Positions 15,515-25,245 of a stretch of DNA of 64,000 bases are shown here, in pieces; within the stretch, counting starts at the first letter, position 1; the number at the start of each line of letters is the position of its first letter. Below the pieces are notes generated by a model. It saw nothing but the letters and a program-made list of their open reading frames with translations. It was not told the origin of the DNA and did not search any database. Source of the stretch: an uncultured Eubacterium sp. (lineage in GTDB: Bacteria; Bacillota; Clostridia; Oscillospirales; Acutalibacteraceae); contig CAKTGF010000004.1 of the NCBI GenBank assembly GCA_934561395.1, forward strand, positions 124,001-188,000, written 5' to 3'. A program made the position numbers and the translations under genes.

Positions 15515-17830
15515 TTAACTAATTTTAACAGTTATTTTTTCGCCGCCGGTAATTGTAATCTCCTTAATATCAACATCCTGGTTGAAAACAATTGCGTTGG
15601 CTAATTTTTCCTCTATTTCCCTTCTTACCGCATCTCTTAACCCACGGGCGTTCTTCTTTGAGCCGTAGGCCTGCTGTGCCAAATAAACGGGAACAGACTC
15701 GTCATATTTAAGGTCAATGCCCTTATCCTTAAGTGACGGCACAAGCTCGTCAAGCATAATTTTTGCAATGCTCTTGAAATTATCAAAGGTAAGGTTATTG
15801 AAAATAACAATTTCATCCACCCTGCCCAAAAATTCAGGCCTTAAAAATCTTTCAAGGGCTTTCATTGTTACCTCTTTGGTAATATCGTCGCTGGTTTTGC
15901 CAAAGCCCATGGTATTTTGGTCTGTTGAGCCTGCGTTGGAGGTCATAATTATAACCGTGTTTTCAAAATTAACTGTTCTGCCCTGTGCATCGGTAATTCT
16001 GCCCTCGTCAAGAATTTGAAGAAGAATGTTTAAAACATCCTTGTGCGCTTTTTCGATTTCGTCAAACAAAATTACACTGTAAGGCTTGCGGCGAACCTTT
16101 TCGGTAAGCTGACCGGCATCATCATAGCCTACATAACCCGGAGGCGAGCCGATAATTCTTGAAACGCTGAATTTTTCCATAAATTCGCTCATATCAAGCC
16201 TGATAAGATTGTCGGGAGAATCAAACAGCGCATTTGCAAGCTGCTTTACAAGCTCGGTTTTACCAACGCCTGTCGGGCCCACAAAAATAAATGACTGCGG
16301 GCGCTTTTTGGGGCTGATTTGTACCCTGCCCCTGCGAACAGCGTTTGCAACCTTTTCAATTGCGTTATCCTGGCCGATAATATGGCTTTTCAACTGGTTA
16401 TCAAGCTGTGCAAGCTTTTTAATATCCCCCTGCTCTACCTTTGTTGCAGGGATACCCGTCCACAAGGAAATAACCTTGGCAAGGTCGCTTTCCAAAACCT
16501 GATTATCCTTTGCCTTTTCTTCAAGCTCGGGGATTTTTTCATCAATTTGAGCAAGTTCTGACCTTAATTTTGAAATCAATTCGTAATCAATTTCCTCGTT
16601 ATCCTCGGGGGATGAAAGGTCATCAATTCTTTCGTTAAGAAAATCCTTTTTCTTAGTAAGCATTTGATATGCACTGATTGCGGGATTGCGAAGATTTGCG
16701 CTTGTGCAAGCCTCGTCAAGCAAGTCAATTGCCTTGTCCGGCAAATATCTGTCGGTAACAAAGCGCTCAGACATGGTAACAGCCTTATAAACCAGCGAAT
16801 CGTTTATCTGCACCTTGTGGTAGTTTTCGTAATAACCCTTAATGCCCAAAAGCATTCTGTATGCGTCGTCAATTGATGGCTCCTGCACCTTAATAGGTTG
16901 AAAACGGCGTTCAAGGGCGGCGTCCTTTTCAATATATTTTCTGTATTCGTTAAAGGTTGTGGCGCCGATTACCTGAATTTCGCCCCTTGAAAGTGCAGGC
17001 TTAAGGATGTTGGCGGCATTCATTGTGCCCTCACTGTCCCCTGTGCCTACAAGGTTGTGAACCTCGTCAATAAACAGAATAATATTGCCCTCGTTCTTAA
17101 CCTCGTCAACAAGGCCTTTAATTCTGCCCTCAAACTGACCCCTGAATTGGGTGCCTGCCACAAGAGCGGTTAAATCAAGCAAATATATTTCCTTATCCGC
17201 AAGCCTTGCAGGAACATCGCCCTTGGCAATTTTAATTGCCAAACCCTCTGCAATTGCGGTTTTACCTACACCGGGCTCGCCTATCAGGCAGGGGTTGTTC
17301 TTTGTTCTTCTGCAAAGAATTTGAATGGCATGGGCAATCTCCGTGTCACGGCCGATAATATTGTCAATCTCGCCTTTTTTGGCTTTAGCGGTAAGATTGT
17401 TGCAGTAATTATTTAAAAACTTTCTGCTTTCTTCCTGTGACCTTTTAGGGCGTCTTTTATTTTTGCCCTTACCGCCCTTTTGCTCCTTGCTGTCGGTCTG
17501 AGAATCCTCGGCATTGCCTATTCCGTTAAAAAGGTTTGCAAAGGGCATTGTTTGTGCGCCGTCTGCATTTTCGGAATTAAACATTTCCCCAAGGTCGCCG
17601 AAATCAAAATCATCCATATTTTCCATAAACTGTGTCATCTGCTCTGAGGCAGCCTCCAAATCCTCGTCACTTAAGCCGAGCTGGTCAATCATTTGGCGAA
17701 CCGGACCTATATTAAGTTCCTTTGCACATTGCACGCAAAGGCCTTCAGGAGTTACCTGGTCATTTTCCATTTTTTGAACAAATATAATTGCCGGGCGCTT
17801 GCCGCAGCGTGAACATAATTGTTGCTTCAT
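15515..17830 (-). CDS. ClpE-like AAA+ unfoldase, Clp protease ATP-binding subunit
   Basis: A 771-residue Hsp100/Clp ATPase that unfolds proteins for ClpP. It starts with a zinc-finger-like domain (Cys6, Cys9, Cys32, Cys35 in CSRCGKRP and LCVQC) as in ClpE, not the double Clp_N repeat of ClpC/ClpA. The first AAA domain has Walker A GEPGVGKT (184-191), then comes a coiled middle region (about 385-450, with a UVR-like stretch), and the second AAA domain has Walker A GPTGVGKT (518-525). It is the last gene of the 12-gene operon, 20 bases after pgsA. No CtsR gene or CIRCE operator is visible next to it, so stress control, if any, is not evident here. Confidence 0.85.
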   Translation of the reverse strand: MKQQLCSRCGKRPAIIFVQKMENDQVTPEGLCVQCAKELNIGPVRQMIDQLGLSDEDLEAASEQMTQFMENMDDFDFGDLGEMFNSENADGAQTMPFANLFNGIGNAEDSQTDSKEQKGGKGKNKRRPKRSQEESRKFLNNYCNNLTAKAKKGEIDNIIGRDTEIAHAIQILCRRTKNNPCLIGEPGVGKTAIAEGLAIKIAKGDVPARLADKEIYLLDLTALVAGTQFRGQFEGRIKGLVDEVKNEGNIILFIDEVHNLVGTGDSEGTMNAANILKPALSRGEIQVIGATTFNEYRKYIEKDAALERRFQPIKVQEPSIDDAYRMLLGIKGYYENYHKVQINDSLVYKAVTMSERFVTDRYLPDKAIDLLDEACTSANLRNPAISAYQMLTKKKDFLNERIDDLSSPEDNEEIDYELISKLRSELAQIDEKIPELEEKAKDNQVLESDLAKVISLWTGIPATKVEQGDIKKLAQLDNQLKSHIIGQDNAIEKVANAVRRGRVQISPKKRPQSFIFVGPTGVGKTELVKQLANALFDSPDNLIRLDMSEFMEKFSVSRIIGSPPGYVGYDDAGQLTEKVRRKPYSVILFDEIEKAHKDVLNILLQILDEGRITDAQGRTVNFENTVIIMTSNAGSTDQNTMGFGKTSDDITKEVTMKALERFLRPEFLGRVDEIVIFNNLTFDNFKSIAKIMLDELVPSLKDKGIDLKYDESVPVYLAQQAYGSKKNARGLRDAVRREIEEKLANAIVFNQDVDIKEITITGGEKITVKIS

Positions 17831-17850
17831 TAAACAAAGCTCTCCTTAAA

Positions 17851-18501
17851 TTATTCTTTATTGTCTTTATCCTTTTCAGCCTGCTTATTCTCCTTCATTT
17901 GCTTAATAAAGCCGGGAGCATAACCAAACAATGAAACAAATGCCATAACAGCGGCGATTATTACCATTACCGTTGTAACCGTTTGGGGCAGCTGCTTGAT
18001 AAACCAAACGCCAACCAACGGGCCGTCGGCAGAGCCGATAGCAATAATTGTAATCATAAACACATAAAAAACAACGGTTGCCGCTTTTCCCCAAACCTCG
18101 GCAGCTGTGGGGCGCATACCCTTTGCCATTAAGATTGCGCCGCCGCAAATCATTAACAGCTCCTTAATAATGAAAAGGAAGAATATGTATTTTACTATGC
18201 CGTCATTGCTCCAAAACTTGACAATCAAAATAATAACTATTGCCATTTGCGAAAGCTTGTCGGCAATGGGGTCAAGAATTTTGCCAAGGTTTGAAACCAT
18301 ATTATATTTTCTTGCGATTTTACCGTCAAACACATCCGTTAAGGCTGCAACAATCATTGCAATGAACGCCCAAAGATAAATGCCCTTAACAAACAAAACG
18401 GAGAAAACGGGAATAAGTGCAATTCTTATAAAGCACAACCAATTGGGGATGGTGTTCCAATTTTCAAATAAATCTTTAACATTTTCATTAAACTTACTCA
18501 T
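17851..18501 (-). CDS. pgsA: CDP-diacylglycerol--glycerol-3-phosphate 3-phosphatidyltransferase
   Basis: A 216-residue membrane enzyme that makes phosphatidylglycerol phosphate. The CDP-alcohol phosphotransferase signature is complete (Asp56, Asp59, Gly60, Ala63, Arg64, Gly73, Asp77, Asp81 in DVFDGKIARK...GKILDPIAD). Several hydrophobic segments surround it, and a charged C-terminal tail of about 20 residues (KENKQAEKDKDNKE) lies in the cytoplasm. It sits 9 bases after the DUF5711 gene. Another CDP-alcohol phosphatidyltransferase cannot be excluded, but length and motif fit PgsA best. Confidence 0.88.
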   Translation of the reverse strand: MSKFNENVKDLFENWNTIPNWLCFIRIALIPVFSVLFVKGIYLWAFIAMIVAALTDVFDGKIARKYNMVSNLGKILDPIADKLSQMAIVIILIVKFWSNDGIVKYIFFLFIIKELLMICGGAILMAKGMRPTAAEVWGKAATVVFYVFMITIIAIGSADGPLVGVWFIKQLPQTVTTVMVIIAAVMAFVSLFGYAPGFIKQMKENKQAEKDKDNKE

Positions 18502-18510
18502 AATATTCTC

Positions 18511-19701
18511 TTACTCCTTATCATTTATCAATTCAATTAATTGTTGCCTGTTAATATATACCCTTGATGACAGCTTGTGAACGCTCATTGTGTCCTCCGG
18601 GCAGGTATATGTGCCCTTAAGCTCGCCCTTTGTAATGGAATAAGTTTCCGCCCTGCCGTCAAACAAAACGCAGGCCTCGTTAGAGGTTGAGGAAACATAC
18701 TTTACCTTTTCTGCCAGGTCAACAGAAGTTTTAACCTTACCCGAGGAGGTTATGTACTCCATGGTGCAGGCGTCTGACTCTGCATACTTGGAATATATGT
18801 AAACCAGCTGATTATCGTCTGTATAGCAATAATTAACCGTGCTTACACTGTCCTTTTCATAAACCTTGGTTTCCTTTTCCTGCTTGGAAATGATTGATAA
18901 GCAATCATCCCCCACAAAATACAAATCGCTTGAATTTGCATATTTCATATTAATCAAATTAGTGTCGGCATATTCAAAGCTTGCTATGGGCTTGTCACTG
19001 CCCACATTTATTGTGTAAACCGTTGTAACGATTTGACCGTTTGCGGAGCTGATTGCCGCAAAAGCACATTTTTTACCCGACGGGTCAATTGCGACCGAAA
19101 CAATGTAGCCGTCGTTTTCGTCATAAACAAGCTTTTGATTAAGCTGATTATCATAAACATAAAGGGTGGATTTTTCATCACTTGACCTGGTGGCATAAGC
19201 AACGGTTCCGTTTTTGCAAACATCTGCTGTTAAAATTGGGTTATCCGTTGTGGTTTCGTATTCGTTGCCCTTGGCATTGTCAAGCCTTAATCGGGTTGAG
19301 CCCTGGTCATAAAGGCAGTAATACGAGCCTGCATATCTTATCATCGGGTTTGAATAGCCATGGTCAAATTTATACAGCACCTTTGCGTTTGTGGGGTTAA
19401 TTACCGATACTGAGGTAGCTGTTAACACATTAAGCTTATCATTTGTAACATTAACCTTAACATTCTGCGATGTGTCAAGGGTTAAGGGATAAGCTGTTTC
19501 ATCAGTTGTCAGCGCCAGGGTAAAATGACCGTCGGCATCGGTAAATCTGTTTTTAAGTGAATTAAAATCCACCTCGCAGATTTTCATTATAATCAAAATA
19601 ATGACTACACCGATTAATATGCCCCAAATTATTTTTTTAGTTTTTGCATCATTTTTGCGCTGCCGTTCACGGCGTGCATTTTCTCTTTCGTTAGATGCCA
19701 T
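18511..19701 (-). CDS. DUF5711-family membrane-anchored protein, function unknown
   Basis: A 396-residue protein with a basic N-terminus (about 1-23, RENARRERQRKNDAKTKK), one membrane anchor (about 24-40) and a long extracytoplasmic part of beta-rich repeats that looks like a propeller (repeated segments such as LYVYDNQLNQKLVYDENDG). It resembles the DUF5711 family of clostridia. I know no function. It lies between truA and pgsA with 9-base gaps on each side, so it is certainly co-transcribed with housekeeping genes; a role in the cell envelope is a guess from topology. Confidence 0.7.
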   Translation of the reverse strand: MASNERENARRERQRKNDAKTKKIIWGILIGVVIILIIMKICEVDFNSLKNRFTDADGHFTLALTTDETAYPLTLDTSQNVKVNVTNDKLNVLTATSVSVINPTNAKVLYKFDHGYSNPMIRYAGSYYCLYDQGSTRLRLDNAKGNEYETTTDNPILTADVCKNGTVAYATRSSDEKSTLYVYDNQLNQKLVYDENDGYIVSVAIDPSGKKCAFAAISSANGQIVTTVYTINVGSDKPIASFEYADTNLINMKYANSSDLYFVGDDCLSIISKQEKETKVYEKDSVSTVNYCYTDDNQLVYIYSKYAESDACTMEYITSSGKVKTSVDLAEKVKYVSSTSNEACVLFDGRAETYSITKGELKGTYTCPEDTMSVHKLSSRVYINRQQLIELINDKE

Positions 19702-19710
19702 TTTATTCTC

Positions 19711-20445
19711 CTAATAATTAACCTTGTTTAAGAATAAGCCCTGTGGCGGTGCGGTTTTGCCTGCACGCCGCCTGTCGCAGGAGCTGATAACATTTGCCAG
19801 TTCCCCCGGTGGGATTTTACCCTCGCTTACAAAAAGCAGCGTGCCCACCATAATGCGAACCATATTATATAAAAATCCGTCGGCGGAAACTTCAAAATAA
19901 ACCAAATCGCCATCACGCCAAACATCAAAGGCTTTAACGGTTCTTACAGTGCTTTCAACATCGGAGTTAACGCTGCAAAAACCTTTATAATCGTGTGTTC
20001 CGATAAAATACTTTGCCTGCTCGTTTAAATATTCGGCGTCAATTTTCCGCCTGTAATAATATGAATATCTTGAATTGAACGGGTCCCTTATTTTGCCGTT
20101 ATTGATAATATAAATATATTCCTTTGAAAGGCAGGAATAACGGGGATGAAAGCTTTTATCAACCTGCCTGCAATCCAAAACGGCAATATCATTGGGCAAA
20201 TAGCCGTTAAGGGCAGTCACAACATTTTCATCCTTAATATTCATATCAGTATCAAAGCTGAGACAATACATATTGGCATGAACGCCGCTGTCCGTTCTTG
20301 AACAGCCGATAACATCCAGTCGCTTACAAAACACCTTTTCAATGGCGTTTTGCAGCACTTCCTGCACAGTAACGGCATTTTTTTGCACCTGCCAGCCGTG
20401 ATAATCAGTGCCGTCATATTTAATTGTTAAAAGCAATCTTCTCAT
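19711..20445 (-). CDS. truA: tRNA pseudouridine(38-40) synthase TruA
   Basis: A 244-residue enzyme that isomerises uridines 38-40 in tRNA anticodon stems. It begins MRRLLLTIKYDGTDYHGWQ; the catalytic Asp52 is in GCSRTDSGVHA. Normal length. It overlaps the end of ecfT by 4 bases. The ecfA1-ecfA2-ecfT-truA order is common in Firmicutes, where it usually follows ribosomal genes; here it is inside a recombination/cell-wall operon. Confidence 0.94.
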   Translation of the reverse strand: MRRLLLTIKYDGTDYHGWQVQKNAVTVQEVLQNAIEKVFCKRLDVIGCSRTDSGVHANMYCLSFDTDMNIKDENVVTALNGYLPNDIAVLDCRQVDKSFHPRYSCLSKEYIYIINNGKIRDPFNSRYSYYYRRKIDAEYLNEQAKYFIGTHDYKGFCSVNSDVESTVRTVKAFDVWRDGDLVYFEVSADGFLYNMVRIMVGTLLFVSEGKIPPGELANVISSCDRRRAGKTAPPQGLFLNKVNY

Positions 20446-21251
20446 ATAACATCAGCCATAAATATTCTAATTAAAATTATTGCGGCAATATACGCAATAA
20501 CCAGTGCCATTGCGGCATAATCAAGCGTCTTAAGGTGCATAACATTCATTTTGCTTCTTCCCTTACCGCCACGGTAGCAACGGCACTCCATAGCGTCTGC
20601 CAGCTCGTTGGCACGCCTGAAGGAGGATATAAACAGCGGTATGATAACAGGCACAATTGCCTTTGCCCTGCTGATAAGACCACCGCTTTCCATATCTGCG
20701 CCCCTTGACTTTTGCGCCGCCATAATTTTTTCCACCTCTTCCAAAAGGGTGGGTATAAATCTTAACGCAATTGTCATGGTCATTGCAATAGTATGAACAT
20801 CAATTTTAAAAATTGTTAACGGTTTAAGCAAAGCCTCAACGGCATCTGTAAGCGCCGTTGGGGTTGTTGTGTAGGTCAGCATTAAGCCCATCACTATAAG
20901 CATAATAACACGAAATGCCATAAACACGGCGTTATTAATGCCGTTTTCGGTTATTTTAAAAATCCAAAAGCTGACTATTGGCTCCCCTGAGCCGTAAAAA
21001 AGATTAAGCAAAGTTGTTATTAAAACAACAATTACAATGGGTTTTATGCCCTTTAAAATTGTTTTTATGTTAACTTTTGAAATTGCAACTATTATAACAA
21101 CTGCTAAAAGCGTTATTGCAAGGGAAAGATAGCTTTTGCAAACAAAAATTGCAATCATCATAGCTATTATAAGCACAGTTTTCATTCTGGGGTCAATTCG
21201 ATGGATAAGCGAATTCCCCGGGTAATATTGCCCAAAGGTAACATCAGCCAT
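20442..21251 (-). CDS. ecfT: ECF transporter T component (EcfT)
   Basis: A 269-residue membrane protein with about five to six hydrophobic segments. It is the shared energy-coupling subunit of group II ECF vitamin transporters. It starts with the typical YPGNSLIHRIDPRMK, and the coupling-helix signature appears as QKSRGADMESGG and ANELADAMECRCY. It overlaps ecfA2 by 8 bases and truA by 4. No substrate-binding S component is in the window, as expected for group II systems. Confidence 0.92.
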   Translation of the reverse strand: MADVTFGQYYPGNSLIHRIDPRMKTVLIIAMMIAIFVCKSYLSLAITLLAVVIIVAISKVNIKTILKGIKPIVIVVLITTLLNLFYGSGEPIVSFWIFKITENGINNAVFMAFRVIMLIVMGLMLTYTTTPTALTDAVEALLKPLTIFKIDVHTIAMTMTIALRFIPTLLEEVEKIMAAQKSRGADMESGGLISRAKAIVPVIIPLFISSFRRANELADAMECRCYRGGKGRSKMNVMHLKTLDYAAMALVIAYIAAIILIRIFMADVI

Positions 21252-22122
21252 CGGAATGCACCCCCTTCAAATTCAAAAGGCGGTTATATTCCTGCCTTGC
21301 TTGCTCTAATGTGTAAATATCCGTTCTGCAATCTATTCCCATATCGTGCAACTTAAGGAACACATCCGTAACCTCGGGAACGTTAAGACCTATATTTTTA
21401 AGCTCTGCACCACGGGAGAACACCTGCTCAACAGTGCCCAGCATTGCACATTCGCCCTTATTCATAACCAAAACTCTGTCAGCTATTTTTGCAATATCCT
21501 CCATGGAGTGGGAAACGAAAATAACCGTATTCCCCTGCTTTTTTTGGTAATCCTTAATAAGCTGTAATATTTTTTCCCTGCCCTTGGGGTCAAGGCCTGC
21601 ACATGGCTCGTCCAAAACTAAAATTTGCGGATTCATTGCAATAATTGATGCAATTGCAACCCTGCGTTTTTGGCCGCCTGAAATGAAAAACGGCTCCTTA
21701 TCGCACATTTTTCTGTCAAGGCCTACTATATCCATTGCCTCATAAACCCTGCGTGCAATTTCTTCATCATCAAGCCCCATTTGCACCGGACCGTATGCGA
21801 TTTCTTTAAATATGGTTTCTTCAAATATTTGATACTCCGGGTACTGAAAGCAAAGGCCAACGGCAAAACGCACCTGCCTAATTTGCTTTCTGTTATCTTT
21901 ATCCCATATATCATTGCCGTTTAAAATTACCCTGCCGCTGTTGGGCTCAAGCAATCCGTTTAAATGCTGAATCAGCGTTGATTTGCCGGAACCGGTATGG
22001 CCGATTAAGCCCAGAATTTCTCCCTCATTAACGCTGAAGCTGATATTTTTAATAGCGGATGTTTCATAGGGAGTGCCTACGCTGTATAGGTAATTTAAGC
22101 TGTCTGTAACTAATATTGCCAA
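21244..22122 (-). CDS. ecfA2: ECF transporter ATPase EcfA2
   Basis: A 292-residue ABC ATPase of the energy-coupling module. Walker A GHTGSGKST (about 41-49), signature ISGGQKRR, Walker B ILVLDEPCAG and the switch His in FVSHSMED are intact. It pairs with EcfA1 encoded 33 bases upstream to form the heterodimer that drives vitamin uptake. C-terminal helices past residue 225 are as in the family. Confidence 0.93.
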   Translation of the reverse strand: MAILVTDSLNYLYSVGTPYETSAIKNISFSVNEGEILGLIGHTGSGKSTLIQHLNGLLEPNSGRVILNGNDIWDKDNRKQIRQVRFAVGLCFQYPEYQIFEETIFKEIAYGPVQMGLDDEEIARRVYEAMDIVGLDRKMCDKEPFFISGGQKRRVAIASIIAMNPQILVLDEPCAGLDPKGREKILQLIKDYQKKQGNTVIFVSHSMEDIAKIADRVLVMNKGECAMLGTVEQVFSRGAELKNIGLNVPEVTDVFLKLHDMGIDCRTDIYTLEQARQEYNRLLNLKGVHSDG

Positions 22123-22155
22123 GGTTAAGCCTCCAAATCCGTAAGGATTTCAGTT

Positions 22156-23010
22156 TCAATTTAATTTATTGTAAAGCTCCTGTGCACATTGCTGTGCGTT
22201 CAAGACTGTGTTTTCGGTTTCAAGGTTCAAATCGTGAACCAATTGTGTGGATTGGGGAACATCAAGCTGTAAAGCCTTTAACTCGTCAACCCTTGAAAAT
22301 ACGGAATCGGGCGTTCCGTCCATTTTTATTACGCCGTCGTCCATAACAACCACTCTGTCGGCTCTTACGGCCTCATCCATAAAGTGAGTGATAAGAACAA
22401 TTGTAATGCCCTCTTCCCTGTTAAGCTTCATTACCGTGTCAATAACCTCTTTACGGCCAACAGGGTCAAGCATTGCGGTGGGCTCATCAAGCACAATGCA
22501 CTTTGGTTTCATTGCAATTATGCCTGCAACCGCCACCCTTTGCTTTTGACCGCCCGAAAGCTTACTTGGGGCCTTGCGCCTGTATTCATACATGCCCACT
22601 GTTTTGAGCGCCTCGTCAACACGCCTTCGGCACTCGTCGCTGGGTATGCCAAAGTTTTCAACGCCAAATGCCACATCCTCCTCAACAATTGAGGAAACTA
22701 TTTGGTTGTCGGGATTTTGAAAAACCATGCCCACATTGCGCCTGACATCAAATATTGTATCGTCATCCTTGGTTTCGATACCGTCAACCACAACTCTGCC
22801 CTTGGTAGGCAGCAGCAAGCCGTTTGTAAGCTTTGCAAGGGTCGATTTGCCCGAGCCGTTGTGGCCTAAAATCGCCACAAACGAGCCGTTCTCTATTGTA
22901 AGGTTTAAATTTTTCAAAACCTTTATTTCCTGCTCGCCGCCCGATTGGCTTTCGCCATCCTCAACAAAGTAGGAAAAATCAACATTTTCAAATTCAATAA
23001 TATTATTCAT
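22156..23010 (-). CDS. ecfA1: ECF transporter ATPase EcfA1
   Basis: A 284-residue ABC ATPase, starting at 23010 with MNNIIEFENVDFSYF; the longer frame upstream lies wholly in the methyltransferase gene. It has Walker A GHNGSGKST, signature LSGGQKQR, Walker B CIVLDEPTAM and the switch His in LITHFMDE. It has a small insert (about 15-22, VEDGESQS) before the first strand. It overlaps the methyltransferase gene by 8 bases. Confidence 0.93.
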   Translation of the reverse strand: MNNIIEFENVDFSYFVEDGESQSGGEQEIKVLKNLNLTIENGSFVAILGHNGSGKSTLAKLTNGLLLPTKGRVVVDGIETKDDDTIFDVRRNVGMVFQNPDNQIVSSIVEEDVAFGVENFGIPSDECRRRVDEALKTVGMYEYRRKAPSKLSGGQKQRVAVAGIIAMKPKCIVLDEPTAMLDPVGRKEVIDTVMKLNREEGITIVLITHFMDEAVRADRVVVMDDGVIKMDGTPDSVFSRVDELKALQLDVPQSTQLVHDLNLETENTVLNAQQCAQELYNKLN

Positions 23011-23875
23011 TCTTAGTCCATATAGCAGAGCTGCCGCAGGGTAACACCTGACCGTTAGATGAAACAGGCAAGCCGATTTCATCGCTATCTACCCTGCCGC
23101 CACGCTCCTTTGTGATAACATCATCCAAAATATATTTCATAACAGAGCTTGAAAGCCCGGTTGTATATGAGTTTAAAAGAACCATTATCGGGTCATCTGA
23201 CAGCACCTGAGCAACAAGCTTAACAAAATCGTAAATACTGTCCTCCAAATGCCAAATCTCGCCCTTTGGACCCCTGCCGTATGAGGGTGGGTCAAGGATA
23301 ATTATATCGTATTTGTTGCCACGCCTGATTTCACGCTGAACAAATTTAATGCAATCGTCAACAATCCACCTTACATCGCCGTCTGCCACGCCTGACGCCG
23401 CCGCATTTTCCTTAGCCCATTGGGTCATGCCCTTTGATGCGTCAACATGCACAACGCTTGCCCCTTCCTTTAAGCAGGCAACGGTTGCGCCGCCGGTATA
23501 GGCAAACAGGTTAAGCACCTTTACATTGTCTTTATAGGATTCTCTTATAAGCTTTCTTGTATAATCCCAATTAACTGCCTGTTCGGGGAAAAGACCCGTA
23601 TGCTTAAAGCCCATTGTTTTTATGTTGAAGGTCAAATCCTTATATCTGATTTGCCATGCAGAGGGAATATGCTTATATACCTGCCATTTTCCGCCCCCTG
23701 TTTTTGAGCGAACATATCTTGCGGAGGGCTGAAACCAAAGGCGGTGCTCCCTTTCGCTTTTCCAAATAACCTGGGGGTCGGGGCGAACAAGTATTTCGTT
23801 CATCCACCTTTCAAGCTTTTCTCCCGATGAGCAATCAATAAGCTCATAATCTTTCCAATCAGTTGTATATCTCAT
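23003..23875 (-). CDS. Class I SAM-dependent methyltransferase, RlmI/RlmK-like
   Basis: A 290-residue Rossmann methyltransferase. The SAM-binding motif is NLFAYTGGATVACLKEGA, and the catalytic/substrate motif DPPSYGRGP is that of the RlmI/RlmL-type 23S rRNA methyltransferases. It lacks an N-terminal PUA domain, so it matches the shorter clostridial family whose target is unproven. It sits between glmM (2-base gap) and ecfA1 (8-base overlap). rRNA methylation is the best guess. Confidence 0.8.
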   Translation of the reverse strand: MRYTTDWKDYELIDCSSGEKLERWMNEILVRPDPQVIWKSEREHRLWFQPSARYVRSKTGGGKWQVYKHIPSAWQIRYKDLTFNIKTMGFKHTGLFPEQAVNWDYTRKLIRESYKDNVKVLNLFAYTGGATVACLKEGASVVHVDASKGMTQWAKENAAASGVADGDVRWIVDDCIKFVQREIRRGNKYDIIILDPPSYGRGPKGEIWHLEDSIYDFVKLVAQVLSDDPIMVLLNSYTTGLSSSVMKYILDDVITKERGGRVDSDEIGLPVSSNGQVLPCGSSAIWTKNE

Positions 23876-23877
23876 AT

Positions 23878-25230
23878 TTATGATAATCTTTCTTTTACTA
23901 CCTGTGCAATTTCATTTCCCAGCCTTGTAATATGCTCAATATCCTTACCCTCAAGCATAACCCTAACCAAGGGCTCGGTGCCGCTGACTCTTACAAGCAC
24001 TCTGCCGTCGCCCATAAGTTCCATTTCAGCCTTTTGGGTTGCGGCGATTATATATTCGTCGTTATTATATTTTTGCTTACCCTCGGCAGAAACCTTAACA
24101 TTGATAAGCACCTGTGGGTAAACGCTCATAATTTTTGCAAGTTCCGAAAGTTTTTTGCCGCTTTTGACAACGGTTTGAACAAGCTGAACGCCTGAAAGCT
24201 CGCCGTCGCCTGTGGTGGCATAATCCAAAAAGATTACATGGCCCGATTGCTCGCCTCCGATATTGTAGCCGTCCTTAAGCATTTTTTCAAGCACATATCT
24301 GTCGCCCACAGCGGTTTTTGCACATTTAATGCCGTTGTCCTCGCAGAACTTGAAAAAGCCCATATTGCTCATTACGGTAACAACTGCGGTGTCCTTTGCA
24401 AGTCTGCCCTCTTCCTTCATATTTTTGGCGCAAATTGCAATTACCTTGTCGCCGTCAACAAGCTCGCCGTTTTCGTCAACCGCCAACATTCTGTCAGCGT
24501 CGCCGTCAAAAGCAAGGCCTAAATCCAAGCCGGCGTCCTTAACAAAGCGCATAAGTTCCTCTGGATGTGTGGAGCCGCAGCCGTCGTTAATGTTGGTGCC
24601 GTCGGGAGTGTCAGACAGCATATAGCATTTTGCGCCCAAAGCTGTAAATATTTCTTTAGCGCAAACAGATGCTGAGCCGTTTGCACAGTCAAGTGCGATT
24701 TTTAAGCCGTCAAACCTTGCGGCTGCCGTTGATACCACATGGTTAATATAATCTTTAACAGCAGTTTTTGAATAGAGCCTGTTGCCGACCTCGCCGCCGA
24801 TTTTAAGATCAGGGGACTTGCTGCTGTCTAAAATAATAGACTCTATTTCATCCTCGATTGAATCGTCAAGCTTGTAGCCTGTTTTTTGGAAAATTTTAAT
24901 TCCGTTATATTCGCATGGGTTGTGTGAGGCTGAAATCATAATGCCTGCCTCGCACTCATATTCCCCAACCAAATAAGCAATTGCAGGGGTAGGCACAACG
25001 CCCACCGATAAAACATTGCAGCCCACCGAGCAAAGACCTGCGGTTAATGCAGCCTCAAGCATATCGCCCGACGCTCTTGTATCCTTGCCGATAATTACCG
25101 TGGGCTTTTTGCTTTTAGCCTCCTTAAGCAAAACGGTAGCCGCTGCCGAACCGATTTGCATTGCAAGTTCGTTGGTTAAATCCTTATTGGCAACGCCTCT
25201 TACGCCGTCAGTACCGAACAATCTTCCCAT
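23878..25230 (-). CDS. glmM: Phosphoglucosamine mutase GlmM
   Basis: A 450-residue alpha-D-phosphohexomutase that turns glucosamine-6-phosphate into glucosamine-1-phosphate for UDP-GlcNAc and peptidoglycan. It opens with MGRLFGTDGVRG; the phosphoserine is Ser102 in ISASHNP, the metal loop is DGDADR, the sugar loop is GEQSGH, and the phosphate loop is RVSGTEP. Full length. In many Firmicutes it follows cdaA-cdaR; here it lies in the ruv-ecf operon, 15 bases after ruvB. Confidence 0.95.
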   Translation of the reverse strand: MGRLFGTDGVRGVANKDLTNELAMQIGSAAATVLLKEAKSKKPTVIIGKDTRASGDMLEAALTAGLCSVGCNVLSVGVVPTPAIAYLVGEYECEAGIMISASHNPCEYNGIKIFQKTGYKLDDSIEDEIESIILDSSKSPDLKIGGEVGNRLYSKTAVKDYINHVVSTAAARFDGLKIALDCANGSASVCAKEIFTALGAKCYMLSDTPDGTNINDGCGSTHPEELMRFVKDAGLDLGLAFDGDADRMLAVDENGELVDGDKVIAICAKNMKEEGRLAKDTAVVTVMSNMGFFKFCEDNGIKCAKTAVGDRYVLEKMLKDGYNIGGEQSGHVIFLDYATTGDGELSGVQLVQTVVKSGKKLSELAKIMSVYPQVLINVKVSAEGKQKYNNDEYIIAATQKAEMELMGDGRVLVRVSGTEPLVRVMLEGKDIEHITRLGNEIAQVVKERLS

Positions 25231-25245
25231 AAAATCATACCTTTC